The position numbers were made by a program, and so were the translations under genes. Shown piece after piece: positions 34,701 to 44,319 of a stretch of 64,000 bases of DNA. The stretch is from NCBI GenBank assembly GCA_944474755.1, contig OX104114.1, positions 82,446,623 through 82,510,622 on the forward strand, read 5' to 3'. Origin of the DNA: Limnoperna fortunei. Taxonomy: Eukaryota > Mollusca > Bivalvia > Mytilida > Modiolidae. Numbering within the stretch: position 1 is the first letter of the stretch; each line of letters begins with the position of its first letter. The notes beneath the pieces were generated by a model. The model was not told where the DNA came from and made no database searches. It saw nothing but the letters and a program-made list of their open reading frames with translations.

Positions 34701-35278
34701 AAATATCTAACACGCATAGAGATGGACATTTTCTGCCAATGTACGACCATTGTAGGCCATGCCATATAAAATTCGATATAATTGCTAAAATGGAGTCCAT
34801 GTCCGATGACACGTTAGGCGTTTTGAAGATGTTGAACATGTCTGATCTACACAACACTCTTGCTAAACAGTTCACTGAAGATACTCGTGAAGATTCATTT
34901 GTAGACCAAACCAATATTCTTTTTGCATCCTTTAGAAGTACTAGAGATTGTTTAAGTGTTTATGAAAATCAAAAGCGAATGTGGATGAAGTTTAAATCAA
35001 GAGGATTAATAAGTAAATATGCAGTTTTCCCATTTAGTTCAGATGAAAGTGAGACTTTAACGACTGATAAATATATACACGCATTGAAACAGGCAGTTAA
35101 AGAAACAACAGACAAGAACATTTCTAAACAATATCGGTATGAATATTTATCCGATGCCTATTCTAAACTTCCAAAGAAAGACCTAAAAGCATTGCATCAG
35201 ATATTAAAAAAAGACTGCTATATATTTGGTTATGATTGCGCCAAATATCCTTGGATTGAAAATGCTTTCCGTCAATAA
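28628..35278 (+). CDS. Carbohydrate sulfotransferase (Sulfotransfer_2/CHST-like), gene 2
   Basis: Tandem paralog of the gene at 11629-19846, same strand. Coding exons are 28628-28745, 30651-30682, 32645-32845 and 34373-35278. They give 418 aa from this ATG; an in-frame ATG at 28601 would add nine residues. The frame is kept through every junction, including the 32-nt micro-exon. Signal anchor TLLFYIITVELLLTMGIITL is near residues 14-33. The donor-binding block YCAMEKVGSTFWRRL has Lys near 106, and IIVRDPYARLYSGY has Arg near 166. The core exon is intact and 92% identical in protein to gene 1, exon 3 about 78%, and the anchor region about 50%. Predicted Golgi lumenal, PAPS-using; acceptor sugar unknown. 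I see no disabling change, so both copies may be active. Confidence 0.88.
29483..29802. mobile_element. TIR element in gene 2 intron 1
   Basis: 54-bp inverted ends (29483-29536 and 29749-29802; TTGTATTTATTGTACATCGT... and complement) with a few mismatches enclose about 210 bp without an ORF. Weaker pairing seems to extend further outward (CCGTCTTAAC... against ...TTAACGGCCG). Non-autonomous; superfamily unknown. Confidence 0.88.
30651..30682 (+). CDS. Sulfotransferase gene 2, 32-nt micro-exon
   Basis: Acceptor ATACTTGTAG, donor AG|GTAAAA; codes GEGLHSRHTNQ once joined to the preceding base. Length and phases match 13541-13572. Confidence 0.85.
30983..32588. mobile_element. 1.6-kb TIR element filling most of gene 2 intron 2
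   Basis: Inverted ends of about 50 bp: GCTGTACCGGACTATTCGGG at about 31003 and its complement at 32555-32576, extended by AAGCAACGGACTGTTC on the inside and T/A runs on the outside. The 91-codon frame at 31282-31557 inside it shows no transposase motif. A second repeat family (GGGAATTCGGGATTT, twice, 31704-31745) lies within. The right end stops 56 bp before exon 3. Confidence 0.85.
32645..32845 (+). CDS. Sulfotransferase gene 2, exon 3 (5'-PSB motif)
   Basis: 201 nt, 67 open codons, acceptor TTTTTCGCGCAG, donor CAG|GTAAGA (a full consensus donor, better than gene 1's GTGGTA). Begins TTDNARLKIFQERR and ends KFVYCAMEKVGSTFWRRLFQ. Its frame has no ATG near its start, so it is easily missed without splicing. 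Confidence 0.93.
34373..35278 (+). CDS. Sulfotransferase gene 2, terminal exon (3'-PB and catalytic core)
   Basis: Acceptor CTGTTCTTGCAG, 301 codons and TAA. RDPYARLYSGYMDKL, CGHDLTFPEF, YDHCRPCHIKFD and DCYIFGYDCAKYPW are all kept. The first ~25 nt after the stop are also nearly identical to gene 1; similarity then falls quickly. Confidence 0.96.
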   Translation: MIVGSSNATSPFDISSGNALGGNVETFKNLRFDDIHSLLSSSKTFIIVRDPYARLYSGYMDKLFSANIPFWNGIGKFSIGKFRPHPSKKSIKCGHDLTFPEFIKYFIYSEISNTHRDGHFLPMYDHCRPCHIKFDIIAKMESMSDDTLGVLKMLNMSDLHNTLAKQFTEDTREDSFVDQTNILFASFRSTRDCLSVYENQKRMWMKFKSRGLISKYAVFPFSSDESETLTTDKYIHALKQAVKETTDKNISKQYRYEYLSDAYSKLPKKDLKALHQILKKDCYIFGYDCAKYPWIENAFRQ

Positions 35279-35309
35279 AATTTAAATATAGTTTGATTAA
35301 GGAAGTCTA

Positions 35310-35525
35310 CTTTTAATAATGTGCTTGTCACCAATACGGTTGCGGGTTCGAGTCTCCTGCGAGCACGTTGTACTCGACTCCAATCCTAATTGAGAAGGAA
35401 TGCCAGTTTTCCTACCGAAATTATGGGTTTTTTACAGGCACACTTTCGTCCTTTCCAATATATGCCATGATACAGCTAAAAAATGATGAAAGTGGCGTTG
35501 AACATCATTTTTAACAGACAAGCAA
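35310..35525 (+). mobile_element. Old SINE in the 3' flank of sulfotransferase gene 2
   Basis: Paralog of 19885-20102: box B GCGGGTTCGAGTCTC, GTACTCGACTCCAATCC, GCCATGATACAGCTAAAAAA, GTGGCGTTGAACATC, then GGTGTGATTTAAATGTAGGT. The AATAAA of the other copy is changed here (CCAATATATG). Confidence 0.85.
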
Positions 35526-36124
35526 TATTTGCCGCTGGTGTGATTTAAATGTAGGTAGGATCATACGCATACACAATAACCATAACAGATTTCCAGGGAT
35601 TCTTCGAACACACGACCCTAAATTAATATTTCCAAGATATTTGTAACAAATGTGGGTTTAGTTACTTTTGCCTGGATTAGACAAACATTTATTTTTATGA
35701 TGAGGCCAGGAGTTACCAATATGAACTTACAATATGAACAAGCTACAATATCGAAAATAACATTTCTGATATAGTTTGCAAATAATGTCTATAACAAACT
35801 TAAAGTTTGGTTAAAATTAATTACAAGAAAACACGAGTTAATAAGTTAGTGTTATACCTTTCTATCTACTTGTGGCTATTCCGGATGTTCAAGTTTTATT
35901 TCTATTTAATAAAAAAAACATGGATTTACTGAAATTGAACAAATCGTATTAGCAATTGGATTGTTCTTTTAAATTATTGTTATGTAGGAGCTACTGATGA
36001 AACCACTTCTCCATGATTTATTAACCTTTACCCCAATCCGTTACCTTCCACTTCATTATTTTAAACTTTTTTCTTGGGTTATGATCTCTTAATCCAAATA
36101 TTATCTCAGAAGTATTATTGTTTC

Positions 36125-36620
36125 ACATAACCACATTAAGTTGTTAAGGTGTTAAGTCTACTATTAATCACGTGGTCTATCAACACTTTTGTTCAAGTCT
36201 AACGTCTGGCAGGGTGTTCTCGACTCCAATCTTAATTGAAAATGATGTATTATTCTTGTACATACATTATAACACTTTTATTCAAGTCTAACTGCTAGCA
36301 GGGTGTACTCGACTCCAATCTTAATTGAAAATGATGTATTATTCTTGCACAATAATACATTATTTGTATCATGTCAAATGCCGAATGGTTAAGGTATTTA
36401 GTCTACTATTAATCACGTGGCGTGTCAACCCCTTTGTCTAATTGCTGGCAGGGTGTATTCGTCTCTAATCTGAATTGAAAATGATTGCATTTTTCCTACT
36501 GCATGTTACGGCTTTTCTCTGGGTACTCTTGCTACCTTCTTGCTAAAACAGGATGCCATTATATAGCTGAACAATTGCTGAATGTTGCGTTAAACACCAT
36601 TCAAGCAATAAATATATTTG
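36125..36620 (+). mobile_element. Composite, rearranged SINE
   Basis: A head (TTAAGTCTACTATTAATCAC, GTGGTCTATCAACAC) is followed by a ~110-bp piece repeated twice (TCTAACGTCTGGCAGGGTG / TCTAACTGCTAGCAGGGTG, each with TTAATTGAAAATGATGTATT). A second head (GCCGAATGGTTAAGG, ATTAATCACGTGGCG) comes next. It then runs through CTCTGGGTACTCTTGC to the normal tail (TATATAGCTGAACAATTGC, GCGTTAAACACCATTC). Probably a SINE inserted in, or recombined with, another. Confidence 0.8.
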
Positions 36621-37170
36621 CATTTGGTATTCGGTATTTAAGTATTACCTTTATTAGGTACACATGTCAATCTTCAACAATATGTTCATTGTTTAAGAAC
36701 ATTTAATTTATAATGTATATAAAACTCCACCATACGAAATACACATTTATTTGTTACATAAAATGGTTACATAATATGTTATATTATTACTATAAACTTC
36801 AATCTGTTGTTGTTGTTTACAGAAATAGTTTACAATATTGCCTTGAAATCATTTTAAATAAAATTTAAAAAATACACTAAATAAAATTCATTTCTTTCAT
36901 TAAAGCTGTAAAATAAAACGTCTGTTTTAACCTTATATCGTAATCTCCGGAAGGTTGAGCACGTATATTTAGTACATGGTTGTCTTTAACATTTAAAGGA
37001 GCTAGAGTATTGGTGAGAATTGGTGGGAGAAGAATAGGTTTGAATTCATTTATGTTATGTTAGGTTTAAAGTAACTTTTAATTTTAAACAATTAAAAATT
37101 TACCATTAAATCTTCATGTTTTATTTAGGTAATGCTGCAAATTTCTACAAAACTAGACAGGACCAAAGTA

Positions 37171-37677
37171 AATAGGACTTGTGCAACTTTTGAGGGAACA
37201 AAACTATGATGAGATTCAAATGGGCGTCATGACGAAATATGGTTCACATGTCTGATTTTTTCAGACTAGTCGTTGTGTCGGGTTTTGATCCCTGCATTTA
37301 ATCCTCTTGTATATATCATTTTTTATTTTGTTTTGTTGGGAAATAAAATCAACACCTGTGCAGCAACGTGATTATTAATTACCCATGTGATTGCTACAAA
37401 ATTACCTATACGACAATGTTTATGGATGTCGAGGCATATATATATATAACTTATTTGACATTAACGGCTTTAATTCTGAGGAATTGTAGATAGTTTAGGA
37501 ATGGTGCATAGAACTTTACGTATTACTTATTTCAAAATTAATGAATTGCTTCGTAAAATTTAAGGTATTGTGTGATGATATCAATATTGTTAAGTGATTG
37601 TTTTACGTTATATACGGCATAATAATTTTACAGAGGAATATACATGTAAATAAAAAGAGTAGTGCGAAATTGGTAGG
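37171..37677. other. Spacer between duplicated unit 2 and the receptor-like gene
   Basis: AT-rich, nothing supported. It separates the convergent gene ends: sulfotransferase 2 (plus) and the receptor tail (minus). Confidence 0.4.
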
Positions 37678-38205
37678 TTATGAAGGTAATTGATTTCTTG
37701 TAGTCAAATATATATGAGGACTGGAATGTCTGTCATGAATAAGAGGTTGATACATATGAGTATTTTCAAAATCCACTTGATCCTCTATTGATACTAATCT
37801 ATTATTATGGTTTCCTAATTGCCTGGGAGAAGCTATGGAACTTCCAGTTTGAAATGTTGGTAGAATAAAATATCCATCTTTGTCATAACATTCTTTAGTA
37901 AAATCATGCTGCATTGAACGTTGAGTGGGAAGAGGACGTGGGATGAGATACCCATCTGTGTCATAGATGTTAGATTCTGTGGTAGAATCGTTTTGAGGTT
38001 CAACAATTTCTTCATACGAAAAAACCCCATTACTGATAACTGAAACCTGACCAGATTTCTTCTGTCGACAGGATTCTGAATGTCCTCAGACTTCGTGTAC
38101 GTCGCCGACGTCGAATAATACATACAGATACAGATATTATAACTAATATTATGAATATCATCAGTGATGCAACAGATGCAACAGAAGTGTATATAACATT
38201 ATTTT
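37678..38205 (-). pseudogene. Receptor-like gene: transmembrane segment and tyrosine-rich tail
   Basis: The hydrophobic run SVASLMIFIILVIISVSVCI is followed by RRRRRTRSLR, then a one-base frame slip near 38090. The tail then reads SYEEIVEPQN, IYDTDGYLIPRPLPTQ, CYDKDGYFILPTFQTG, THMYQPLIHDR and HIYLTTRNQLPS with a TAA at 37678-37680. Tyr motifs YLIP, YFIL and YQPL are of the kind that SH2 proteins bind (inference). The expected acceptor reads TTTTTTGCAA instead of ...CAG. Confidence 0.7.
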
Positions 38206-38292
38206 TTGCAAAAAATAAAAATAAATGTCGTCAAACACATAAAATGACTTGTCTGATTTGAATTCTAATAAAAATATTCATTGAGAACTTAC

Positions 38293-38328
38293 ACGAAACG
38301 ACACCACTTGTGGTCAGATTTTGACGTT
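38293..38328 (-). CDS. Receptor-like gene: 36-nt stalk exon
   Basis: Minus-strand acceptor TTTTAAAACAG and donor GT|GTAAGT flank 36 nt in phase 1-1, coding RQNLTTSGVVS. Confidence 0.5.
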
Positions 38329-38339
38329 CTGTTTTAAAC

Positions 38340-38460
38340 ATAGCACAATTGGCTGTTGTTAGTAATAATCAACATAATCGGAGAGATGTTAATCTATCAC
38401 ATGTAGAACAGGAAACGCTTACCCTTCTGCTGGTTCATCTTTTTTTCTCTGTCTTTGGTC
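38340..38460 (+). repeat. Short repeat shared with 39070-39260
   Basis: ACAGGAAACGCTTACCCTTC here and ACAGGAACCGCTTACCCTTC at 39220, with similar flanks (TTAATCTATCACATGT / TCAATCTATCATATGT). A weaker relative is at 40575-40640. These resemble the tail of the Penelope-like fragment at 25340-25400. Confidence 0.55.
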
Positions 38461-38875
38461 GATATATATTTGTATTTGTTCGTGTGTTTACATTTTGTGT
38501 GTCTTTCCTCCTTACTCTTCAATTGAATTGCCACTTTTTACAACAGAAAACTATAACCTGTATTTACTCAACATACCCTGGTCATTAATATATACATTCC
38601 GCCAGCTACGAATGTTACTATATGATGGTATATAACTATAGAGATTATATTTTATTTATATGTCACTCAGTCCTTTCGACATAAGAGAACAATAATGGTA
38701 AAACAAACGAAAAAAATTTTTAAAAATACAAATACCTTTGTGATTAGATGTTGGTAGTCTTTCTCTTTCTCCTGGAGTATAAGTTGTTTCTGCTTTTCGT
38801 GTGGAATATGTAAATAAATATAACACTCAGAGATCAGAGGGTATTTATCAATAAAATACCAGCAAAATGCCTTTA
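38460..38875 (-). repeat. Duplicated stalk-exon segment, copy b
   Basis: Aligns with 39950-40400, about 1.5 kb away, covering intron, stalk exon and the following AGATCAGAGGGTA block. Confidence 0.75.
38736..38792 (-). CDS. Receptor-like gene: stalk exon, copy b
   Basis: 57 nt, phase 1-1, codes ETTYTPGERERLPTSNHK before donor AAAG|GTATTT. Homologous to 40244-40291, with the flanking intron also duplicated. Confidence 0.6.
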
Positions 38876-39949
38876 TGATTTTCTTTTCAATTACATTTTA
38901 AAAACCAATTTTTTCAAAGCATATTAACAGTCTTGTTCTTAAGCTTTATTATCACGATATTGAATAATATCTTTTCATTTTTATAATAGCCAGATAGTAA
39001 TTAGTACTTATTAAAAAACGTGCAAGAGTAGTATGGGCGACGTATTGCAGTGAGTATTTATACACTGATAGATGATTGTAGTACAGAATTTTACTGAAGT
39101 GAGAACCTCGTTAACCTCGATGATGTATAGACATATAATCAGCGGTGATCAGCATAGATGTATTATAAAGTTAATTACGTACGTCGGTGACATAATGCAC
39201 ATAGTCAATCTATCATATGTGAGACAGGAACCGCTTACCCTTCTGATGGCTCATCTTTATTTAAGAAATAATTCATGGCTTTCCCAATTTTTTGGATTAT
39301 TTAAATACGGATAGGCATTATTTTCACGAATATTTTGCTTACATAGGTAAAGGTTTATTTGCTGTTCCAATTTCCAAGATCCACCCTTATTACAAAATTA
39401 TATTATGTTAATCGTGAAGAAATATAAATTAAAAACAAAAAAGCTAATATTTATTAACATTAACAATATAATTTAACAATCAGAAAAAACCCACAAAATT
39501 CGAAAGTTTCGTTTCGTCAGTCTGTGACTCTGTGTTGCTGTTTTTGCAATACAAATGAAAAATGCGTACCGCATTTGGTCGAGCTAATGATCCTGTTGTA
39601 TATTTAAAATGGCACAAATTGTGTTTTCATTTTGATACAGTAAAAAATCGTTTTGCGACGGAGGCGCGAAAAGTCTTGCGGTTGTTCGATTACTATTTAA
39701 GGTTACGAAAGTGGTTGTGAACAACGCAAGGCCCCTTGAAAATACAACGTAGTAATCTTGAGAACAACATTTTTTGTATTGTATTTTTAATACAAATTTA
39801 CAATATGGAATAACAAAAAGACAAGCAAAAAAATGCACGAGCACACGGGGTGTGATTTGAAATGTCTGAAACAGCCATATTTTATTGAATATTTAAATAA
39901 AGATTTGTTTCCAGCGTTTGAAGAAAGTCATATTATAATTCTCTGTTTG

Positions 39950-40400
39950 TTTTCGATCCATGTATATTTGAATGTGCTCGTGTTTTGTAATTTTGTGCCT
40001 TTCCTTATTAATCTTTAATTGCGTTGTCACTCTTAACAACAGAAATATATTACCCATATTAACTCAACATACACTCGTTATTCATTTAAACATTTCGACA
40101 GCCACGAATGTTTCTATAGAAGGGTGCGATTTCCTTTAACTAGAGAGGTTAAGTTTTATTTGTATGCCACTTAGTTCTTACAGGTTGGGGGAACAATAAG
40201 GGTGAAACGACAAAAATACTTTAACACATAGAAATAAAAATACCTCTGTGATTAGATGTAGGCCGTTTTTCGCCCGGGGTATTTGTTTCTGCTTTTGGTG
40301 TAGAATATGAAACAAAATATAACGCTCATAGATCAGAGGGTACGATCCACTTGGTAAAATATAATTGAATATATTTATCAATAAAGTACCCACAAAACGT
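39950..40400 (-). repeat. Duplicated stalk-exon segment, copy a
   Basis: Partner of 38460-38875; shared words include CATACCCTGG/CATACACTCG and GTGATTAGATGT. Confidence 0.75.
40244..40291 (-). CDS. Receptor-like gene: stalk exon, copy a
   Basis: 48 nt, phase 1-1, codes ETNTPGEKRPTSNHR before donor AGAG|GTATTT. It is shorter by three codons than its duplicate at 38736-38792. Pro/Thr/Ser-rich as expected of a stalk. Confidence 0.6.
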
Positions 40401-41020
40401 GTACAGCCGTATACATAAAATGCATAAAGCGTATTTTATCCCGTATGGAGCCCTAGAGAAAACTAAATATCATGGCCACTTTCCTGCCGGTTCGATTGCA
40501 AAAGTTATATAAGTGTAACAATTAACTAAATGCATTCAGACATTTGTTGAACCAAAGATAGGTTTAACTATTCCTGGATTTGTCGGTCATGACTATGTGT
40601 AATAAGCAGCAGACACTGCTTACTACGTACCTGAGCGCATGCATGGTTTCATTGCATTCGGGTTATTTTTTTTTTTGGGTTTTCCATTTTTGTTTCTTTT
40701 TATGTCGTGCATTTTTGAGGTGGACTTTTCCTACGAATAAGACAGTGTGGTACCTGTTTTTAGCCGGTTGAGATATCCTTGTCTCAACCCGTAGGTGAAA
40801 TAAGAATGTCTTTAAATATTAACATAAAAATAACATATCTGATCTTCCGCGACCAAATTTCGCAACAATATGATAGTACACAAAAATACGTTTACGCTGT
40901 ACAAATACGCCGGTGATGTGAAAAAGTTTGTAAATATTAAAGCTTAGTACGGGCAAACAATAGTTAAATGATACATTTCCTAAGTTTATTATTAGGTCGG
41001 CCCCTACACCTTTACCCTAT

Positions 41021-41092
41021 ATCTTTAACGTCCTGAGTATAGCTGAAATATTGCTTGCTGGACGTTAAACAACAATCAATCAATCAACCTAT
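41021..41092 (+). repeat. SINE tail of a second family
   Basis: ACGTCCTGAGTATAGCTGAA, TGCTTGCTGGACGTTAAACA and an (AATC)n end. Lies in a receptor-gene intron. Confidence 0.8.
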
Positions 41093-41145
41093 ATCTTTAC
41101 AAATAATTGCTCATCGTCTACTGAAAAGCAATTCTAAAATAATAC

Positions 41146-41253
41146 CATTTCCGTTTCCCGAATATCCTGCATTGAACGTGCAGGTATAACTACCAGCCGT
41201 GTTTGAACATTCTGCATTTACATCACAGGATGTATTTGAGCATTCGTTTATAT
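41146..41253 (-). CDS. Receptor-like gene: calcium-binding-type EGF exon
   Basis: 108 nt, phase 1-1. Starts with DINEC (Asp codon split by the intron), continues SNTSCDVNAECSNTAGSYTC and ends FNAGYSGNGN. The D-I-N-E-C start and the Asn near NTAGSY fit the cbEGF pattern. The final Cys pair is missing compared with the other EGF exons. Confidence 0.8.
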
Positions 41254-42074
41254 CTAAAATTAATTTTGAAAAGAATCAATAAAAATGTTATTTTCAAATG
41301 TATTTAAGTTGTATTTATTCCTAAGTGTTGCGTGTAGTAAAAAGTAGTTGAATTATTTTGTTTCGTCTTTGAGCGATTGCTTCTAGGCCTCTTTACACGG
41401 AAATTGCTAATGCGTCTCCTTTGTTAAGAACAGGTGTCATCTTTTATGTCAGTAAAACAAACATGCAATAACCAACTACAATTAGGACCAATATTGCTTG
41501 AAAACTTATGCCATTTTAAAAAATTTTCCTCGCGAAACGATAGCATTAGCCTTGAATATCAGCTTTGTATTAGATTAATTGAATTTTTGATTGCTCTAAA
41601 ACATGCACCATCCTTCTTGTTTATCACCAATAATAATAGGTGGAATCTATGAGGTAAGTTTATTCATGATAAAAGTCATTTATATCACCGCATTTCTCTT
41701 TAGACAAATACACTTTTTCATACTTTGCGTTCAAAAGTGTATTTAACTCGGAAGACGGTGATATAAATATATGATGTATCAATATAAAAACAACATCCAC
41801 TTCAAGGGTTTAATCTTCTTGATCTAAAAATAATTATTAATGTGAATTTTATTAATTTGTCTGTGCTACAGGCTACGTTTCTAGATTCCTCACGAACAAA
41901 ATTGTAGTTATCATGGTTCTTTTTGTAAACGTTTATCTGACTTCCAAATAGTTAACGTTTTAGTTTTTCCAGGTGGTATGGATTATGTTTATTTGGACTA
42001 GCTTTCTTGTACATTTCACTTCATATTGGAACCACATTCAATTCATAATCTTAATTTCATTTTTAAAATCGTAC

Positions 42075-42191
42075 CTGTGCATGTCTTTCCGTCGCCTGTG
42101 TATCCAGTTTTACAGGAATAAGAATAACTACCTGCTGTGTTTGTACAAGAGGCATTTGTATGGCAAGGGTTACTCGTGCATTCATTTGTAT
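42075..42191 (-). CDS. EGF-like exon 1 of a tandem set
   Basis: 117 nt, phase 1-1: [38 protein letters not shown]. One of the usual six Cys is Tyr (SYSYSC in place of SYSCSC), which should break a disulphide. Confidence 0.85.
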
Positions 42192-42289
42192 CTGAAATAG
42201 TTTAAACTATTATTGTCAAAGATTGCTACGAAATGGTGCAAGTACAACAAATATTAAACAGGTGTTAATTTGTTTTTATGAAAAGCAAA

Positions 42290-42690
42290 AGAAGTGATAA
42301 AATGTATTAAACAATGTTTTAGAACGACAACATAGTGGTCAGCAAAGAAATAATTGAGAGGCAAAGAGACTAACAAACAGCAACATGGTGGCCAGCAAAA
42401 AAGGACACAGAAACAAACAGACTAATTAACAGCAACATGGTGGAAAGGAAAGAAATGATAGAAATGCAAATAGGCTAGCAAACAGCAACTTAGTGATAGT
42501 GACCGACAAAGAAAGAATAGAAATGCAAACAGACTAACAAACATCAACTTGGTCCCCGGCAAAGAAAGGATAGAAAGGCTTACAGATTAACAAACAGCAA
42601 CTTAGTGGCCAGCAAAGAAAGTACAGGAAGTCAGCTTCAGGTGAGTGATACAGGCTCCTAGGAGCGTCTAGTTAGTTTTTACAAGGGTTC
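42290..42690. repeat. Intronic minisatellite of the EGF repeat unit
   Basis: Diverged ~50-60-bp units with ACAGCAACATGGTGG, CCAGCAAAGAAA and GACTAACAAACAGC. Similar blocks occur in each EGF intron (43010-43300, 43610-43890, 44210-44320 and 45020-45210), so they are part of the ~600-bp exon-plus-intron unit. Confidence 0.85.
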
Positions 42691-42784
42691 TAGATTATGT
42701 TTATTGACTAGTTTTCTTGTACATTTCACTTCATATTGGAACCACATTTAATTCATAATCTTAATTTCATTTTTAAAATCGTAC

Positions 42785-42901
42785 CTGTGCATGTCTTTCC
42801 GTCGTCTGTGTATCCAGTTTTACAGGAACAAGAATAACTACCTGCTGTGTTTGTACAAGAGGCATTTGTATGTCAAGGGTTACTCGTGCATTCATTTGTA
42901 T
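42785..42901 (-). pseudogene. EGF-like exon 2, with stop codon
   Basis: Same length and borders as its neighbours. The second Cys codon is TGA ([19 protein letters not shown]), from TGT or TGC by one change. Including it would end the protein. Confidence 0.88.
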
Positions 42902-43382
42902 CTGAAATGGTTTAAACTTTTATTGTCAAAGATTGCTATGAAATGGTTTAAGTACACAAAATGTTGAACAGGGGCTAATTTGTTTCTATGAAAAGCAAAA
43001 GAAGTGATCAAATGTATTAAACAATGTATTGGAACGACAACATGGTGGGTAGCAAAGAAATGATAGAGAGGCAATAGAGACTAACAAACAGCAACATGGT
43101 GACCAGCAAAAAAGGACACAGAAACAAACAGTCTAATTTACAGCAACACGGTGGAAAGGAAAGAAATGATAGAAATGCAAACAGACTGACGAGCAGCAAC
43201 TTGGTGATCGGCAAAGAAAGTATAAAGAGGCTAACAGATTAACAAACAGCAACTTAGTGACCAGCAAATAAAGGAAAGAGAGCCAGGTTCAGGTGAGTGA
43301 TACGACTAGTTTTCTTCTACATTTCACTTCATATTGGAACCACATTCAATTCATAATAATAATTTCATTGTTAAAATCGTAC

Positions 43383-43499
43383 CTGTGCATGTCTTTCCGT
43401 CGACTGTGTATCCAGGATTACAGGAACAAGAATAACTACCTGCTGTGTTTGTACAAGCGGCATTTGTATGACAAGGGTTACTCGTGCATTCATTTGTAT
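43383..43499 (-). CDS. EGF-like exon 3, intact
   Basis: [38 protein letters not shown]; all six Cys present. 117 nt, phase 1-1, about 600 bp from each neighbour. Confidence 0.88.
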
Positions 43500-43978
43500 C
43501 TGAAATGGTTTAAACTTTTATTGTCAAAGATTGCTACGAAATGGTGCAAGTACAAACAAATTAAACAGGTGCTTATTTGTTTCTATGAGAAGCAAAAGAA
43601 GTGATAAAATGTATTAAACAATGTTTTAGAACGACAACATAGTGTTCAGCAAAGAAATGATAGAGAGGCAAAGAGACTAACAAACAGCAACATGGTGACC
43701 AGCAAAAAAGGACACAGAAACAAACAGTCTACTTAACAGCAACACGGTGGAAAGGAAAGAAATGATAGAAATGCAAACAGACTGACGAGCAGCAACTTGG
43801 TGATCGGCAAAGAAAGTATAAAGAGGCTAACAGATTAACAAACAGCAACTTAGTGACCAGCAAAGAAAGGAAAGAGAGCCAGGTTCAGGTGAGTGATACG
43901 ACTAGTTTTCTTCTACATTTCACTTCATATTGGAATCACATTCAATTCATAATATTAATTTCATTGTTAAAATCGTAC

Positions 43979-44095
43979 CTGTGCATGTCTTTCCGTCGAC
44001 TGTGTATCCAGGATTACAGGAACAAGAACAACTACCTGCTGTGTTTGTACAAGCGGCATTTGTATGACAAGGGTTACTCGTGCATTCATTTGTAT
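43979..44095 (-). CDS. EGF-like exon 4
   Basis: Nearly identical to the exon at 43383-43499. A Tyr-to-Cys change (GSCSCSC) gives an odd extra Cys. Confidence 0.85.
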
Positions 44096-44319
44096 CTGAA
44101 ATGGTTTAAACTTTTATTGTCAAAGATGGTGCAAGTACAAAAAAATTAAACAGGTGCTAATTTGTTTCTATGAGAAGCAAAAGAAGTGTTAAAATGTATT
44201 CAACAATGTTTTAGAACGACAACATAGCGTTCAGCAAAGAAATGATAGAGAGGCAAAGAGACTAACAAACAACATGGTGGCCAGCAAATAAGTGACACAG
44301 AAACAAACAGACTAATTAA

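Larger units (their letters stand above)
23905..37170. repeat. Segmental duplication, unit 2
   Basis: Second tandem copy, directly following unit 1 in the same orientation with a repeat period of about 20 kb. Unit 2 alone carries a Penelope-like fragment (24465-25550) and two TIR elements in the sulfotransferase introns (29483-29802 and 30983-32588). At 26670-26690 it keeps the empty site of the SINE found at 6170-6422 in unit 1. Edges were judged by eye from where similarity fades. Confidence 0.85.

Noticed and set aside
34624..34914. 96-codon minus-strand frame
   Set aside because: Shadow of the conserved sulfotransferase core exon on the other strand.
41973..44149. Three related plus-strand frames of 75-103 codons
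   Set aside because: They are antisense readings of the tandem EGF exons; the minus strand shows the Cys pattern, GT-AG borders and phase 1-1.
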